Assembly: GCF_019703515.2 (NCBI RefSeq)
Contig: NC_059349.1
Span: 26,470,744 to 26,534,743, forward strand
Reading direction: 5' to 3'
Length of the DNA stretch: 64,000 bases
Source: Myxocyprinus asiaticus
Taxonomy: Eukaryota; Chordata; Actinopteri; Cypriniformes; Catostomidae
Shown here one piece after another: positions 11,142 to 22,652 of this stretch. How positions within the stretch are numbered: position 1 is the stretch's first letter; every line of letters starts with the position of its first letter. A program made the translations under genes and the position numbers. The notes under the pieces were generated by a model. That model had not been told where the DNA came from, made no database searches, and worked only from the letters and a program-made list of their open reading frames with translations.

Positions 11142-12928
11142 GCCATGAAAGGAAATTACAGTTGTGTCTCTGGAAGTAATTTTACAGAGCAATGCGTGAC
11201 TGATGGCAGCTCATCACTTGGACTTGCTATTGGTTTGCCAATATTCTTTGTGGCTTTGGTGGTGGCGGGGATAGCAGGCTTACTTTGGTATCGGCAAAGG
11301 AAATCAGTTGACACTGAAGTATCTAATAAACTCAAGAGCCAAGAGAAGAGCCATGATGATAATACCAGGGAGTCTCCATACAGTGAATACACTGTGACTG
11401 GAGGACTTCAGCCAACACAACAGAGCCCAATCTATGAAAACTTTCAGACTGGACAGTCTACTCCCCACCAGTTTCAAAGAAGTGCAATACAAAGTGAAGA
11501 CACACCCAGGTAAAACACAAAAATGTAAATTCTGAATGTGTGTGCTTTTTGTGTGACTGTAAAAGAGCCACCTTGGTGATGTAGATCATGAGAAATTAAG
11601 TGAACTGAAGACTGAGAAAGTGTTTGAAGTAGACATGGAATTTCCTGCTCAGTTTTATTAGCTGATTAGCAAGATTATGGTGACATCATGAAAGTGTCGT
11701 AATAGTGGTATAACAGTCTTTTCAAAGGTATTTCAGTGACAGTTGCATGGTAGGAGTTTTTGTTTTGCCACAATGATTTATAATTATAGAAGAGTTGCAT
11801 GCCAATGCAAACTTCACCTAGTGTTAATGTGAGTATTTAAATGAAGAATGTAACCACATATTCAGGATTGGGTGAACAAAATGTAATAATTTTAGAATTA
11901 ACCATTGAAAAACACATAACGGCCCCTAACATTTGCTTAGCCAAAACAGATTTCTCTGTTTGACTTGAAAGATTTACTGAACACAGTTACATTTGTGTGG
12001 TGAATATACATTTTTACTTTCTGTTTTGTGTCACGTGTCATTTGTTGAGCAAACATTTAATTCTTAAGTTCCACATTTTTCAAAACATTTATATTGTAAC
12101 AGTTATTGTTGATATGGTTACAACCATGATTTTAATGCATTAAGGAAAGGTCTTAAAGGAATATTCCGGGTTAAGCTCAGTCAGCAGCATTTGTGGCGTA
12201 CTGCTGATTACCACAAAAATAACTCGTCCCTCCTTTTCTTAAAAAAAAAAAAAAAAGAAGAAGCAGCAAAAAATTAGGTTACAGTGAGACACTTAAAATG
12301 GAAGTGAATGGGGCCAATTTATGAAGGGTTTAAAGGCAGAAATTTGATAATTTTATAAAAGCCCTTACATTAAGTCTTCTGTTTAAACTCATGTATTATT
12401 TGAGCTGTTAAGACATTATGGGGTTAAGTTGTAAAATTGGAAATAACTTTACACAGAAAAGGTTTGTAAGTGATTATATTACACTTAAATTTTGTTAACA
12501 CACATATTGTTCATGTCTTGTTGCTATACCTTTGAAACAGTGAGTATTTTAACATTTACGGATTGGCCCTCATTCACTTTCATTGTAAGTGCCTCACTGT
12601 AAACCAGACGTTTGCTTTTTTTTAAAGAAAATGAGGCACAAGTCGAAATACATTTTTGTAGTAATCAACATTATGCCACAAATGCTGTCGATTGAACTTA
12701 ACTTGTACTGAATCCAGAATATTCATTTAATGTGGGTTTTTAAGATGGTTGTTGTGTCTGCATTTGAATGTCAATCTTTATCAAGAAAACTGAATTTCAT
12801 TTTTGCTCCCATGTAGCGCCCATGGAGTTTACCACCCGTGTGATCCAAATGATGCAATCTACAGCAACGTTCCTGCCCTCTACCAGCCAGATCCGGAGGA
12901 GAGTTTGTACATTATGCCAGATGCTTGA
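11142..12928 (+). CDS. lrrc25: LRRC25-like single-pass membrane protein with tyrosine-rich tail (C-terminal exons)
   Basis: Two exons are clear: 11142-11509 and 12817-12928, joined AG|C in phase 2 with good GTAAAA and TAG sites; stop TGA at 12926-12928. The first encodes a short extracellular stalk with two cysteines (NYSC, TEQC) and N-glycosylation sites. A transmembrane helix follows (LGLAIGLPIFFVALVVAGIA), then WYRQRK, and a cytoplasmic tail with PYSEY, PIYENF, AIYSNV and SLYIMPDA. The end resembles human LRRC25, which finishes PVYCNLQ...EEYVIPGH and has PDYENMF upstream. LRRC25 is next to GDF15 in human, as here, and is described as a myeloid membrane protein acting in innate signalling. 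YxN motifs suggest SH2-adaptor binding. The leucine-rich-repeat exons were not found, so a different immune receptor (an Ig type) is possible. A polyadenylation-like ATTAAA is at 13034. Confidence 0.55.
12153..12730. repeat. Fold-back MITE in the receptor intron
   Basis: It starts TTAAAGGAATATTCCGGGTT and ends in a complementary AATCCAGAATATTCATTTAA-like end. Inner parts are also inverted: TGGAAGTGAATGGGGCC against GGCCCTCATTCACTTTC, and GTGAGACACTTA against AAGTGCCTCACTG. A related but split copy lies at 60601-62620. It lies in the intron between the two receptor exons. Confidence 0.7.
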
Positions 12929-15112
12929 AGAATGGAAAATGCTTTAGCATCCAGTATTAATTCACAAAGTGTTAGAGTCATTTGTACTGGCATAATGTGA
13001 AACAATAACAAGGCTTCACATTACTTCTACTTCATTAAAACAATCTTAACATTCTAACCAATTAATGAAGTTTTGACCTCAGTGATCCCTGAAAATGTCT
13101 GGCAAACATTACATCAACCAACTTAGTTGAGTTTATTGATTAGACATAGTGAGACAGCAAAACACAGTCATGACCTCAAACGATGATATCACAGTTTACC
13201 AGGTTTCTGACCGCCAGCTGCAAAAAAATTAGGCCCTTCACATGTGCTCTTTTCCATTCAAAAGTTTTAGTTTTTTTTAAAGTGTCTTTGCTTATTTTTT
13301 CAAGTGCAGAAACAATTATGCTATGTTACATGCCTCATATACACAAAACTACATTTTTAATCTTTGAAGTTGATTTGCAGTAATAATTATGCCATTCTTT
13401 ACTGTGCCCAATAATGTCACCATTAAAACTGAAATGCATGAGCCCTGAAAGAGTAATTGTCTAACAAAGTAATTGTCTATCCATAAAGGCCACTCACTGT
13501 TGCCAGCGATCAGATATTGAAAAATTATATTGACATCTGGTCTCACTAATTTGTGTCTTTAGGTGGTAGCAGTGCCTTCATATTTACGATTAAAGACAAA
13601 ATCAGTCTCTTGTCAGATTCAGACTTTAGATATCACAGTCCGGCAGCTGGACATTTGTTTAGTGACTTTCTAGGTAATACTCTGTATACTATTATCTACG
13701 TCAAAGTAAATGTCGCAGGCTGTACACCCTATAATCAGATGGGGGACTTTCCTTAGAATCTACTGCACATTCACTGCATTTCCAGTTAAAAAGTTGAGAG
13801 CAAATGCTTATTTATGTCACCACAAGTTTTATCAAGCTTAATTCAGAACACATTACACATCACAATCGAATTAGTATACCTTACTTAAATTTAAATAAAA
13901 GGCAATCAGTATGCATGCTTTTTCTAAGTAAACTTATTTATTTGGCTCAAGTAAAGTGAACCTAATTGTTTAAGTATAGTTAACTAGTTACAAGTAAACT
14001 TAACTCATCTGTAATTAATTATTTAAATGGGGTTAAAGCATGTCCTATACAGTAAAAGGGAAATTATGACTGGACTCTAGGTGAGCCATATGGCACACTG
14101 GTTACTTCTTATTTCTCCATAAGTTCTCTAATTTTGACCAAATATACATAATTTATTCTAGCGCAAGGGCTTATGGGTATTCCACACAGCTGCAGTTTTG
14201 TACTTGATACATTTGAGTTAATGGTACTCGAAGCCAAAGTTTAAAGAACGTATATATTTGAGTTATGATTCCAAAATGTGACAATTCAAGTACTGTTCAA
14301 TTAGGAGCACTTGAGTTTTTATTAATGACATCTTTAGGGTTTAGAGAGTAATGGTAACTTAATTACAACTTGTAAGAATAGTAAAAAATAAAGCTTAAGC
14401 TGAGTCAGCTTTTTTTTTTTTTTCAGATAACTATTAGTATCTACAGTGAGCTATTGAGACAATTTTATTGATGCGTGAACTGGTGGTTTTTCTTAACAAA
14501 AGAAGTACAAGGAACTGTATTTATTTATTGCTTTGTTTGATCTTGTTTAGATTACAATTACTATTGATATGATGATCAGTTAGGTTATTAGATTATGTCA
14601 TAATAATACATCCGATAATGTATCTCCAATGTTTAGAGACAACAAATCCTGTAGACTATACAATTTTGTATGGGCTATGGTTCACTTCACTGAAAAAGTT
14701 GCTTCACACTCAGAAAATGAATTCATTACCTTTACTTAATTTAATTTAAGCAAGTTTTTTACAAGCAATTGAATTAAGTTACTTCTAATTAATTCAGTTT
14801 CATTAAACCAACATAATTCAGTTGGATTATGTCAAATCAATTGACCCATGTCTTGGTTTAACTCAACTTTATTAGGTTAATCAAACTTTATTTTTTATGT
14901 TGGTCTAATGTAATCTTATAAATTTACTAAGGTTTATTTAATTAATTGTCCTATGTTGGTTCAAATTAGTAATTTTTTTTATCGTTAGTATATGCTATGT
15001 GAGCAAGTGTAAGGACAGTGAAACTGCTGCCCTTTTATAGCAACTGCTTAAAGAGCTAAGCAGCATTCAAATCAAACATCACTTGAAAGTGCAAGTCCAT
15101 CCTCAATCAAAG
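12929..15112. other. Intergenic and 3' UTR sequence, no gene seen
   Basis: The first few hundred bases are the likely 3' UTR of the receptor gene. The rest is AT-rich. Stretches near 13900-14010 and 14700-14960 (repeated AAGTAAACTTA, TTAATTCAGTT and TTGGTTTAACTCAA motifs) look like decayed MITE sequence related to 18340-18430. Nothing coding is supported. Confidence 0.5.
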
Positions 15113-15120
15113 CACAAGCA

Positions 15121-17718
15121 CAGGGGTGTTAAAAAGTATTCAGAAATTATACTTAAGTGAAAGTATGGATACTGAGAACATTTTACTCAATTAAAAGTCC
15201 AAGCATCTAGCCATAAACATACTTGAGTGAAAGTAAAAAAGTATTCACATTAAATTGTACTTAGTTATTAAAAAAGTAAAAAGTAACTTTTTTCCTAACT
15301 AGAATGAAATCAAGAGAGGAGATTATGTGAGAGTGGATGTTGTTAAATTCAATTGGTTTGTTAAGTCGCCTTTTTACTGTCTCTGACAATTGCCATATTT
15401 CTCTCCAGTGGTATTCGCAACTTGGCCTTATGCTGCCTTCAAGTGGACCTAGGAAGCTCGTACCTCCGAGTTTGGCATTCGTTACAACGACATGTCACGC
15501 TTTCAAATGGGAAACAAAATACAGCAGAAGCCAGACTCAAACAAATACACAATGAATGATGGCAAAAGCTCTTTTTCTGTTGTACCAGTGAATAAAAATA
15601 AATGAATACACTTTATTCACAACATATATTATTTAAAAATGCATGGTATCTAACAAATTATTAATTAATTTGCTTAAAACAAACTGCGAAAGGTGAGTCA
15701 TTAGTTGACTGCCATATATAACAAATTAATATTATTAAAATAACATACAGAATCTGAAATATTTTTGCACTACCTGTTACAGTCTCTCCCTGTAGATGAC
15801 CCTTATCTTATTTCAAGCAATTTGATAGCATAGCAAAATCCTTCATTTGGAATGGTAAATGTCCCAGATTAAATTTCAATAAGTTACATAGGCCGATTGA
15901 CAATGGTGGACTAGGCCTACCCAAGATTATGTTTTATTATTATGCATTCGGTCTCAGACATTTGGCTCATTGGTCGCTTCCACCTGAGAGAGCCCCTCCC
16001 TGGTTTTGTATTGAACAAGAAGTTCTTGCCACTATTTAGCCATTGCAAAACCTTTCTATCAAACTAATCTGAGAAGTTAAGTTACACTCCGTTATCTCAC
16101 ATTTGCATTCGGTATGGACAAAAGTGTCCAGAGTGTTTAATTCGGACATTTATTTAAATGTTGCCTCAAGCATATGGCTGAACCCTAAATTATGTATTAA
16201 TAAGTCCCCTTTCTGCTGGTCGGAGTGGATTGTGAGGGAGGTTTCTACACTCGGTGACCTATATGAGAGTGGAGTGTTGAGATCTTTTGAAAATTTGGTT
16301 CAACATTTTGGGATTCACAGATCTCAGTTGTTTAGGTATTTACAGCTGCGCCACCTGCTCTGTATTGTTTTTGGGAGTAGCATACACCCCCTAAAGCGGC
16401 AGATACTCAGGGAGTGATGATTACTGCTTTTGGAAAAGGTCATGAGGCATCAGTGTATTACTCACTGCTAATTCAGAGTCTGGGGATCGGAGCTTTAGCT
16501 TCTATCAAGAGATTATGTTAGAAAGATTTAAACTTGATATTGGAGGAGGGCGTGTGGGCTAGGATTCTAAAAAACGTCAAGTCTGCATCTAGAGACGCAA
16601 GGGTGCGCATTATGCAATTTAAGATTTTGCATCGGTTCTACTGGACACCCTCTAGATTGTATAGGCTTGGTCTTAAAGACACACCCACCTGCTGGCGATG
16701 CAGTCAGAAGACGGGGACACAATCCATGTTTTTTGTGGTTGTATTAAGATTCAGGAATTTTGGTTGAGGATCCATCATTTTGTGTGTGATGTACTGGACA
16801 CTCAGTTTTCATTTTGCCCCAGACTTTGTATTTTGGGTGATGGAGGAGTCCTGAATATAGGAGATAAATATTTGAAAAGCTGGGTCCTAATCAGCGTGAT
16901 GATTGTCAGACAGCTAATCCTTAGCGGTTGGAAGTTAACTGATGCACCCTCATTTCGTGAGTGGTGCACCAAGTTGGGTAAAGTGGCAGCTTTCGAGGAG
17001 ATGACTTCCAGATGGCTGGGGAACCTGTCGAGTTATGGCAGAAAATGGGGCAGTATAAAGGGTTATAAGTTGATTCTTAATGCATAATTTTGTGGTTAAA
17101 TTTATTTTTGTCTGTCTTCAATAAAATAAAATAAAAAAAAAAAATGCCTTTTGTTTTTAAACTGTATATATTTACAACATGAATGATAGTTTTTGACTTC
17201 ATAACTGTCCAATCTGTAGAAGTAGCAGGCATAGAATAAAGTTTAGAACAAAAACCATCAGTGTTTCTCACTTTGTGCTCATATAGTTTTGAATGAATAC
17301 ATCACATTCAGTCGGGTGATCACATGCGTTCTAGTCACACAAATATATCAACATATCCGAAGCTCAAATCAGATCCGAAATTCTGCCTCTTCAGATAGTC
17401 AGAACTCCACACAGCCGCTGTGCGACACTTCATTTAAAATTACTAACCTCTGGTCTGTCATCTGTCATTTAACAGATACAGTGAAAAGGCGGGTTCAATC
17501 CAGTAAGATGAAATAAAATGATCTGCAAAAATGAATAGAGTACTTTCAAATTTAAATAAAATTATAAGGAGTAAAAAGTAAAAAATGATCTTTGGAAATG
17601 TAATTAAGTAAAAGTATAAGTATTCAGTTTAAATTGCACTGGAGTAAAGTACAAATCCCCAAAATTTCAACATAAGCACAATGCCTATGTCTGTTTGCTC
17701 AATTATTTTACACCCCTG
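15121..17718. mobile_element. hAT-type DNA element with 8-bp target duplication, interrupted by L1
   Basis: The left end CAGGGGTGTTAAAA and right end TTTTACACCCCTG are inverted repeats. They are flanked by the perfect 8-bp direct repeat CACAAGCA (15113-15120 and 17719-17726), the hallmark size for hAT transposition. Inner ends carry AAGTAAAAGTA-like motifs common in fish hAT derivatives. No hAT transposase is visible. An L1 3' fragment occupies about 15771-17145. Without that insertion the element would be roughly 1.2 kb and non-autonomous. Confidence 0.85.
15771..17145 (+). pseudogene. 5'-truncated L1-like LINE fragment (ORF2 C-terminus)
   Basis: Broken reading frames encode the C-terminal part of an L1-clade ORF2 protein downstream of the reverse transcriptase: NSDIYLNVASSIWLNPKLC, then FGIHRSQLF, then ASRDARVRIMQFKILHRFYW. 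A cysteine-rich motif follows (TCWRCS...). It ends in an A-rich tail near 17120-17145. The same protein segment is present in the 40-52 kb L1 nest. Several frameshifts and stops make it a dead copy. Confidence 0.85.
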
Positions 17719-17726
17719 CACAAGCA

Positions 17727-19598
17727 CCAGTCTTCATTGCAATAGTAACCCCCCAAACTCCAGCCAAACAAACACTACTTTAAAAAAATGATAAAACAGA
17801 ACAGTAAACATGAACAAAACTCATTCTGTTCTTATCTTGCTCAAAAATGTATAAATAACACTTCTATCAGGAAGACTCGCAGACTTGAGTGAAATTCAAG
17901 ATGACATTATTTGATGAACACAAAACAGAAAATGTAATGTCTCTCTTTGGCGTAAGCCCTGTCTGGCGGTCCGAAGAAGTTGTACTTGGAACTGTCATTT
18001 CCTGCCGGAGATAGGAGGCAGAGGTGAGGAGCCTACCCCTGTGCAGGACGGGACTCAACTGGTGGTGGTGGGGTGGGGGAGGTTGCCGTGTTAGCACACT
18101 GAAACAGCAATGTGATAGAATGTGAGCAGACTTATAAAGTAATGGCTTACATGTGATTGGCTAGGAGTTACCTAGCTTATGGTGCGATGATGTACTGCTG
18201 CTAGTCTTCCCACTAGAACTACGCTGCGCTTACATTTAGTTTCAACATTTGTTCACACCATCCAGTCCCCTGCAAAGCATGCTGGGAAATTTTAATCCCC
18301 TGGCAGTTTCATCAATGCTACAACAAATATTCATGTAGCCCTTACTCAAATGGGTTAAGTAAACTTAAATTATACAAATTTAATTGAATTTAACGCAACA
18401 AATTTAAGACAAAATATTCTAGAACTATGTTGCTCTAGTTAATTTTAATTAATTAATGATCAACCTGCAAAAATCTTTTTCTTTTTTTTTTTTTTTTTTT
18501 TTTGAGTGCATGTAACATCTAAATTAAATATTTTAAATATTATTTAAAATCACTGAACCATCCAGAATACATAAGGTTACAGCAACAAAACTATCAGGTA
18601 GAAATAGCTCCTTAAGGTAACAGTTAAAGGTTATCACTGATTACAGTGTGTCACTAAGTCAGGAAGCTCATGTCTTTGGTGAAACTCTTTGGTCATGGCC
18701 AAAGTGTGTCACTTATGTCTATTTTCAAGGCTACAACTGTAAGATGTGGGCAGCCATATCTTTAGTTGGTTTATGGCATGACTTGACCTTGAGATATTAT
18801 CTAGAATTGAGAAGATATTGTAAGAGGTTTATTGTAAAATAATGTACTGCATTTTGAATGGTTACACATTCTCTGAGGCATGTATGTATATAGTGCAAAT
18901 GTATTTTAAATTGTTCAACCACATAGTTACATGATCAGAGTGAGTCATACACAGATGACTCATTCTGATTATCTATCCTCTGCAATTTAATAGTCTATGC
19001 AAGAGATTCCAGTTTGAGCTGGTAATTTATATGTAGATTTAAAGCTTTTTAACACCTATATCTTCCAGAGTTTTCATAGCAGCAGCTCAGCCTTGCTATG
19101 TTTTTTGTACAACAAATATGAGAAGATACAGTATATTCCATTTTATATTAAGATATGATGTTGAATCGTGTTTACTGAAATGTTTTTAGGGAACAGGGAC
19201 ATTCATACTGAAAATATATAATTATTTCCTTACAGAAATATACAAAAAGTTTGTTGATTCACTTGCAATAGCAACAAAAAAGCAAAGAACTGTATAAAAC
19301 ATTACTAATTATTTACAATAAATAACTTGATACTCCAGTATGCCAATCACGTGACCTTATACTGCATTTAGTAGGCATAAAGTAGGGATTTGGCTTCTGG
19401 CGTTTGGCTTGTGTAGAAACCAAACTAGTTTATAAATGTATGGCAAGTAACCGAATGAGTTTGAGACATTGCTTGTTTTTCATTACATCTTGCTTCATTT
19501 TGATCTTTTCTCTACCATTTGCAAACATGATAGTCTGTGGATAATCAGTCTCCTTCAAAAACATGATACAATTGAATCCTACACTCTACCAGGACAGT
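17727..19598. other. Downstream flank of gdf15, repeats and possible 3' UTR
   Basis: No gene is seen. A T-run is at 18480-18503. Sequence at 18340-18430 resembles the MITE-like stretches at 13.9-14.9 kb. On the minus strand, AATAAA at 18833-18828 would be about 770 nt after the gdf15 stop and could be its polyadenylation signal, but this is a guess. Confidence 0.35.
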
Positions 19599-22314
19599 TC
19601 ATGCACAGTGGCATTTGCTAACTAACAAATCATTGAAGGGCGTAAGCTTTAACTTTCCACGACTGTCATAATGCATTAGAACCATTGGCTCATAGGTAGC
19701 TGGTACGCAGCAAGGTTGAGGTGTCGTTCCCTTGGACAGGAGATGCAGACGAGACTTTACTTGAGTATGAATACTGGCAGGTTTATAATTAAGTGGACAG
19801 GAACCATCGCAAAAGTGCATTGTGTAGCTTGAGGGAGCAATAACCCAGTCTGACCAGCCAATCTCTTTAAAGGAAACACTAAGTGACTTTCTCCTGCAGT
19901 GACCTTCATTTTCAAGACCTTCGTCCTTAGCAGACTGAGCTCTCCTGAATCTCCTTGCCAGTTGGAGAAGTTCTAATTTTATCTGAGGAGTGGATGGAGC
20001 ACTTCCTTCTTGTTTTTTGATGAGGCACATTTCAACAATTAAAAGCTCTGTGCTGGTGTCCTTAAGCCACTTCTCAACTACGACTGTCAAATCCAACATT
20101 ACAACTCGAGTGCTCAAGTCCTTCGTATGAAATATGGTCTCTGTATGAAAACCAGGGGGTTTATGCATTCTAACCAGGATGTCCTTTGTGAGCCATGGCT
20201 GGCCGCGTGTAATTTTGTCCATGTGTGGTCTCTGAATTTTCAGCCTGGCCTTTTTCAGGGTGAGTCCCTTTTTGATGCGCGAGTTCTTGTGGAAGGCAAC
20301 TCCGACCCACTGTTGCTTTAATTCCACTGTAGAATTAAGAGGCTCCACTGTTTGAATAATACAAAATCAAATTAGACAACACAAACCGAAGTCAAATGAA
20401 AAAGTTCAATTGTGTGTTCTACTCACTGTAAAAATTGGTCACCTGCAATTGTTACCTTAAGAAGCTATTTCTGCCTGATCTAACCCTTAAAATGAGTTTT
20501 GTTGGTGTTATCTAATGTATTCAAAATGTTTGACTTGAATTAAACCAGTTAATTTACGTTACCACATGAAGAACTTTTTTTTTTTTTAGATTAACAGTTT
20601 TTCAGTGCTGAATATTTTTTTTTTTTTTTTTTTTATTGTTCAGTCTTTCTTATGAAGTATTAGGTTTAATCTGATTACAAAGTGATTAGTTACAGTAATC
20701 TAATTACTTTTGAGGTCAAAAGTAGTGCCAAGCATTGCATTTTAAATCCTTGTAATCAGATTACAGTTACTGACTTTCAATTAAGTTAATTATTTTAAGT
20801 ACATTTATTGTGTTACACATTTCTAAAATAATATTATTTATGTATAATACATTTAAGCACAATTATGTTACTATGTACAACTGTTTGCGATTCTGTGACA
20901 GCTAAAGGGAGTGCGCCCACTAACGAGTTGCTGTAAGGGAGAATTTAATTTGTTGAACGGAAAAACAAACTTTCCTATGAAATGTGTTTTAGAAAAAGTA
21001 AAGTAATTAGAAATGTGGTTACAATTACAAGTAATTAGTAATTTGTGGTAGATTACTTACTTAGAGTAACTTGCCCAACACTTCTTATAAATTCAGTTTG
21101 CTGTAAATACAAGATTATTTTTCAGTTCACACACAAAAGTTCTAATAATTTGCATAATCACATTTACACTTACTGAGCACTTTATTAGGTAAGCCTGTAC
21201 ACCTGCTTATTCATGCGATTATCTAATCAGCCAATCGTGTGACAGCAGTCCAATGTATAAAATCATGCAGATATGGGTCAGGAGCTTCAGTTAATGTTCA
21301 CATCAAGCATCAGAATGGGGAAAAATGTGATCTCAGTGATTTCAACCGTGGCATGATTGTTGGTGCCAGACGGGCTGGTTTGAGTATTTCTGTAACTGCT
21401 GATCTCCTGGGATTTTCACGCACAACAGTCTCTAGGGTTTACAACAACAAAACACATCCAGTGAGCGGCAGTTCTGCGGATGGAAATGCCTTGTTGATGA
21501 GAGAGGTCAACGGAGAATGGCCAGACTGGTTCGAGCTGACAGAAAGGCTACGGTAGATAACCACTCTGTACAATTGTAGTGAGCAGAATAGCATCTAAGA
21601 CAGCTAAATAATTCGAACCTTGAGGCGGATGGGCTACAACAGCAGAAGACCACGTCTGGCACTTTATTAGGACTATAGTGTTCCTAATAACATGCTCAGT
21701 GAGTGTTAATAACTGTATGTAAAAACACAATAACTATACATTTAAATGTTTTTTTAACCTAAAATATGTGTGCAGCGCAGCTAGGGTTATGATAATAGTC
21801 ATTACTACATTTTATGATCGCCCTAGCCAGGCAACATGTGCTTCATGTGGTAACATCTAATTTGACATCACTGAATCAATCTGAATACATCTGGTTACAC
21901 CAACCAAATACATTTTATTGGTTAGATCATGTAGAAATAGCTCATTAAGGTAACAGTTGCAGGTTTCCACCTTTTACAGTGTAATTTAAGTTTACCTATG
22001 GTGGGAAAGAGCACCGTAGAGACTTTTCTTGTATGCTGAAGGTCCTCTGCTTGACTGGAGTTTCCTCTAAGCAGTTGTCTAATTCTCCTATACTGCCGAA
22101 ACATCCTAACCAGGTCCTGGTGAGAAGGCTTTCCACCAGGCCCAGGTGGTGTGTCAATCCCTAGGAACTCCAGAATACTTGTCTTCAGAGCCTCAAGCTG
22201 CAGGGCTCTGTATGTGTCTTCATTCTCCTGTTGAGCCATAGACTCTCCCAGACAAAAGCTAAAAAAAACAGCCCAAATTGAAAGAAGAAAGCACTGTGCT
22301 ACTAAGTGCTGCAT
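19599..22314 (-). CDS. gdf15: Growth differentiation factor 15 (complete, two exons)
   Basis: GDF15 is a secreted, stress-induced TGF-beta-family hormone; in mammals it signals through GFRAL in the hindbrain. Exon 1 is 22314-21996 and exon 2 is 20347-19599, joined G|TG (ATA GTG), giving 355 codons and TGA. Residues 1-24 are a signal peptide ([16 protein letters not shown]). The propeptide has NxS/T sites at N85 and about N111. RRFRR at 238-242 is the furin-type site, leaving a 113-residue mature chain. Its seven cysteines are at 257, 286, 290, 319, 320, 352 and 354. The end, [14 protein letters not shown]...DDLL-like...KCHCA, matches human GDF15 (PCCVPASYNPMVLI...DCHCI) far better than other family members. 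The two extra N-terminal cysteines of human GDF15 are absent. The two-exon structure fits. The 1.65-kb intron carries a deleted Tc1 copy. Confidence 0.9.
21167..21706 (+). mobile_element. Deleted Tc1-like element in the gdf15 intron
   Basis: The left end CACTTACTGAGCACTTTATT and the right end (AATAACATGCTCAGTGAGTG) are inverted copies next to TA dinucleotides. A remnant transposase frame from about 21320 encodes the N-terminal helix-turn-helix ([16 protein letters not shown], then [13 protein letters not shown]). Little of the catalytic domain remains. At 540 bp it is an internally deleted, inactive derivative. Confidence 0.8.
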
Positions 22315-22385
22315 GGCAGGTTCGTTTTGTTTGTGCTGTCTTTGTGTTGGTCAATGCTATGAATGAAATTCCAAACATGCTTTCA

Positions 22386-22393
22386 TTTATATA
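22386..22393 (-). promoter_or_regulatory. gdf15: TATA box of gdf15
   Basis: TATATAAA on the minus strand, 72-79 bp upstream of the ATG at 22314. It predicts transcription starting near 22360 and a 5' UTR of about 45 nt. A CCACGCCC-type GC box lies just upstream in the plus-strand text at about 22403-22411. Confidence 0.65.
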
Positions 22394-22597
22394 GTGGCTG
22401 GCCACGCCCCACCAGTAAGGATCGGTCATGTACACCCACACTGAAAGTACACAGCCGATTAACCATTTACTTCACTATGACTTGATATCAACAAAACATT
22501 AGGAATAATGCTGTCAACCTAAACAGACAAGGGTGGTTATACAAATTACAAACCTCCCAAACATTATATGGAAAATATAAATGCAAATAAATGATCA

Positions 22598-22605
22598 TGA
22601 CGTAA
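22598..22605 (+). promoter_or_regulatory. CRE/ATF-like site upstream of gdf15
   Basis: TGACGTAA, a near-consensus CREB/ATF half-palindrome, about 285 bp upstream of the gdf15 ATG. GDF15 is a known target of stress-responsive bZIP factors (ATF4, CHOP) in mammals, which makes the site plausible. An 8-mer can occur by chance. Confidence 0.25.
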
Positions 22606-22652
22606 CAACAAGATATACAGGTCATGTAAGATGACATCAGCCTAGAAAGCTA

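Noticed and set aside
15337..15555. Small gene inside the hAT element
   Set aside because: No homology or splice context; sequence belongs to the repeat and is not conserved in its crtc1-intron relative.
21239..21556. Host gene with a helix-turn-helix protein
   Set aside because: The sequence lies between Tc1 terminal repeats and is the truncated transposase N-terminus.
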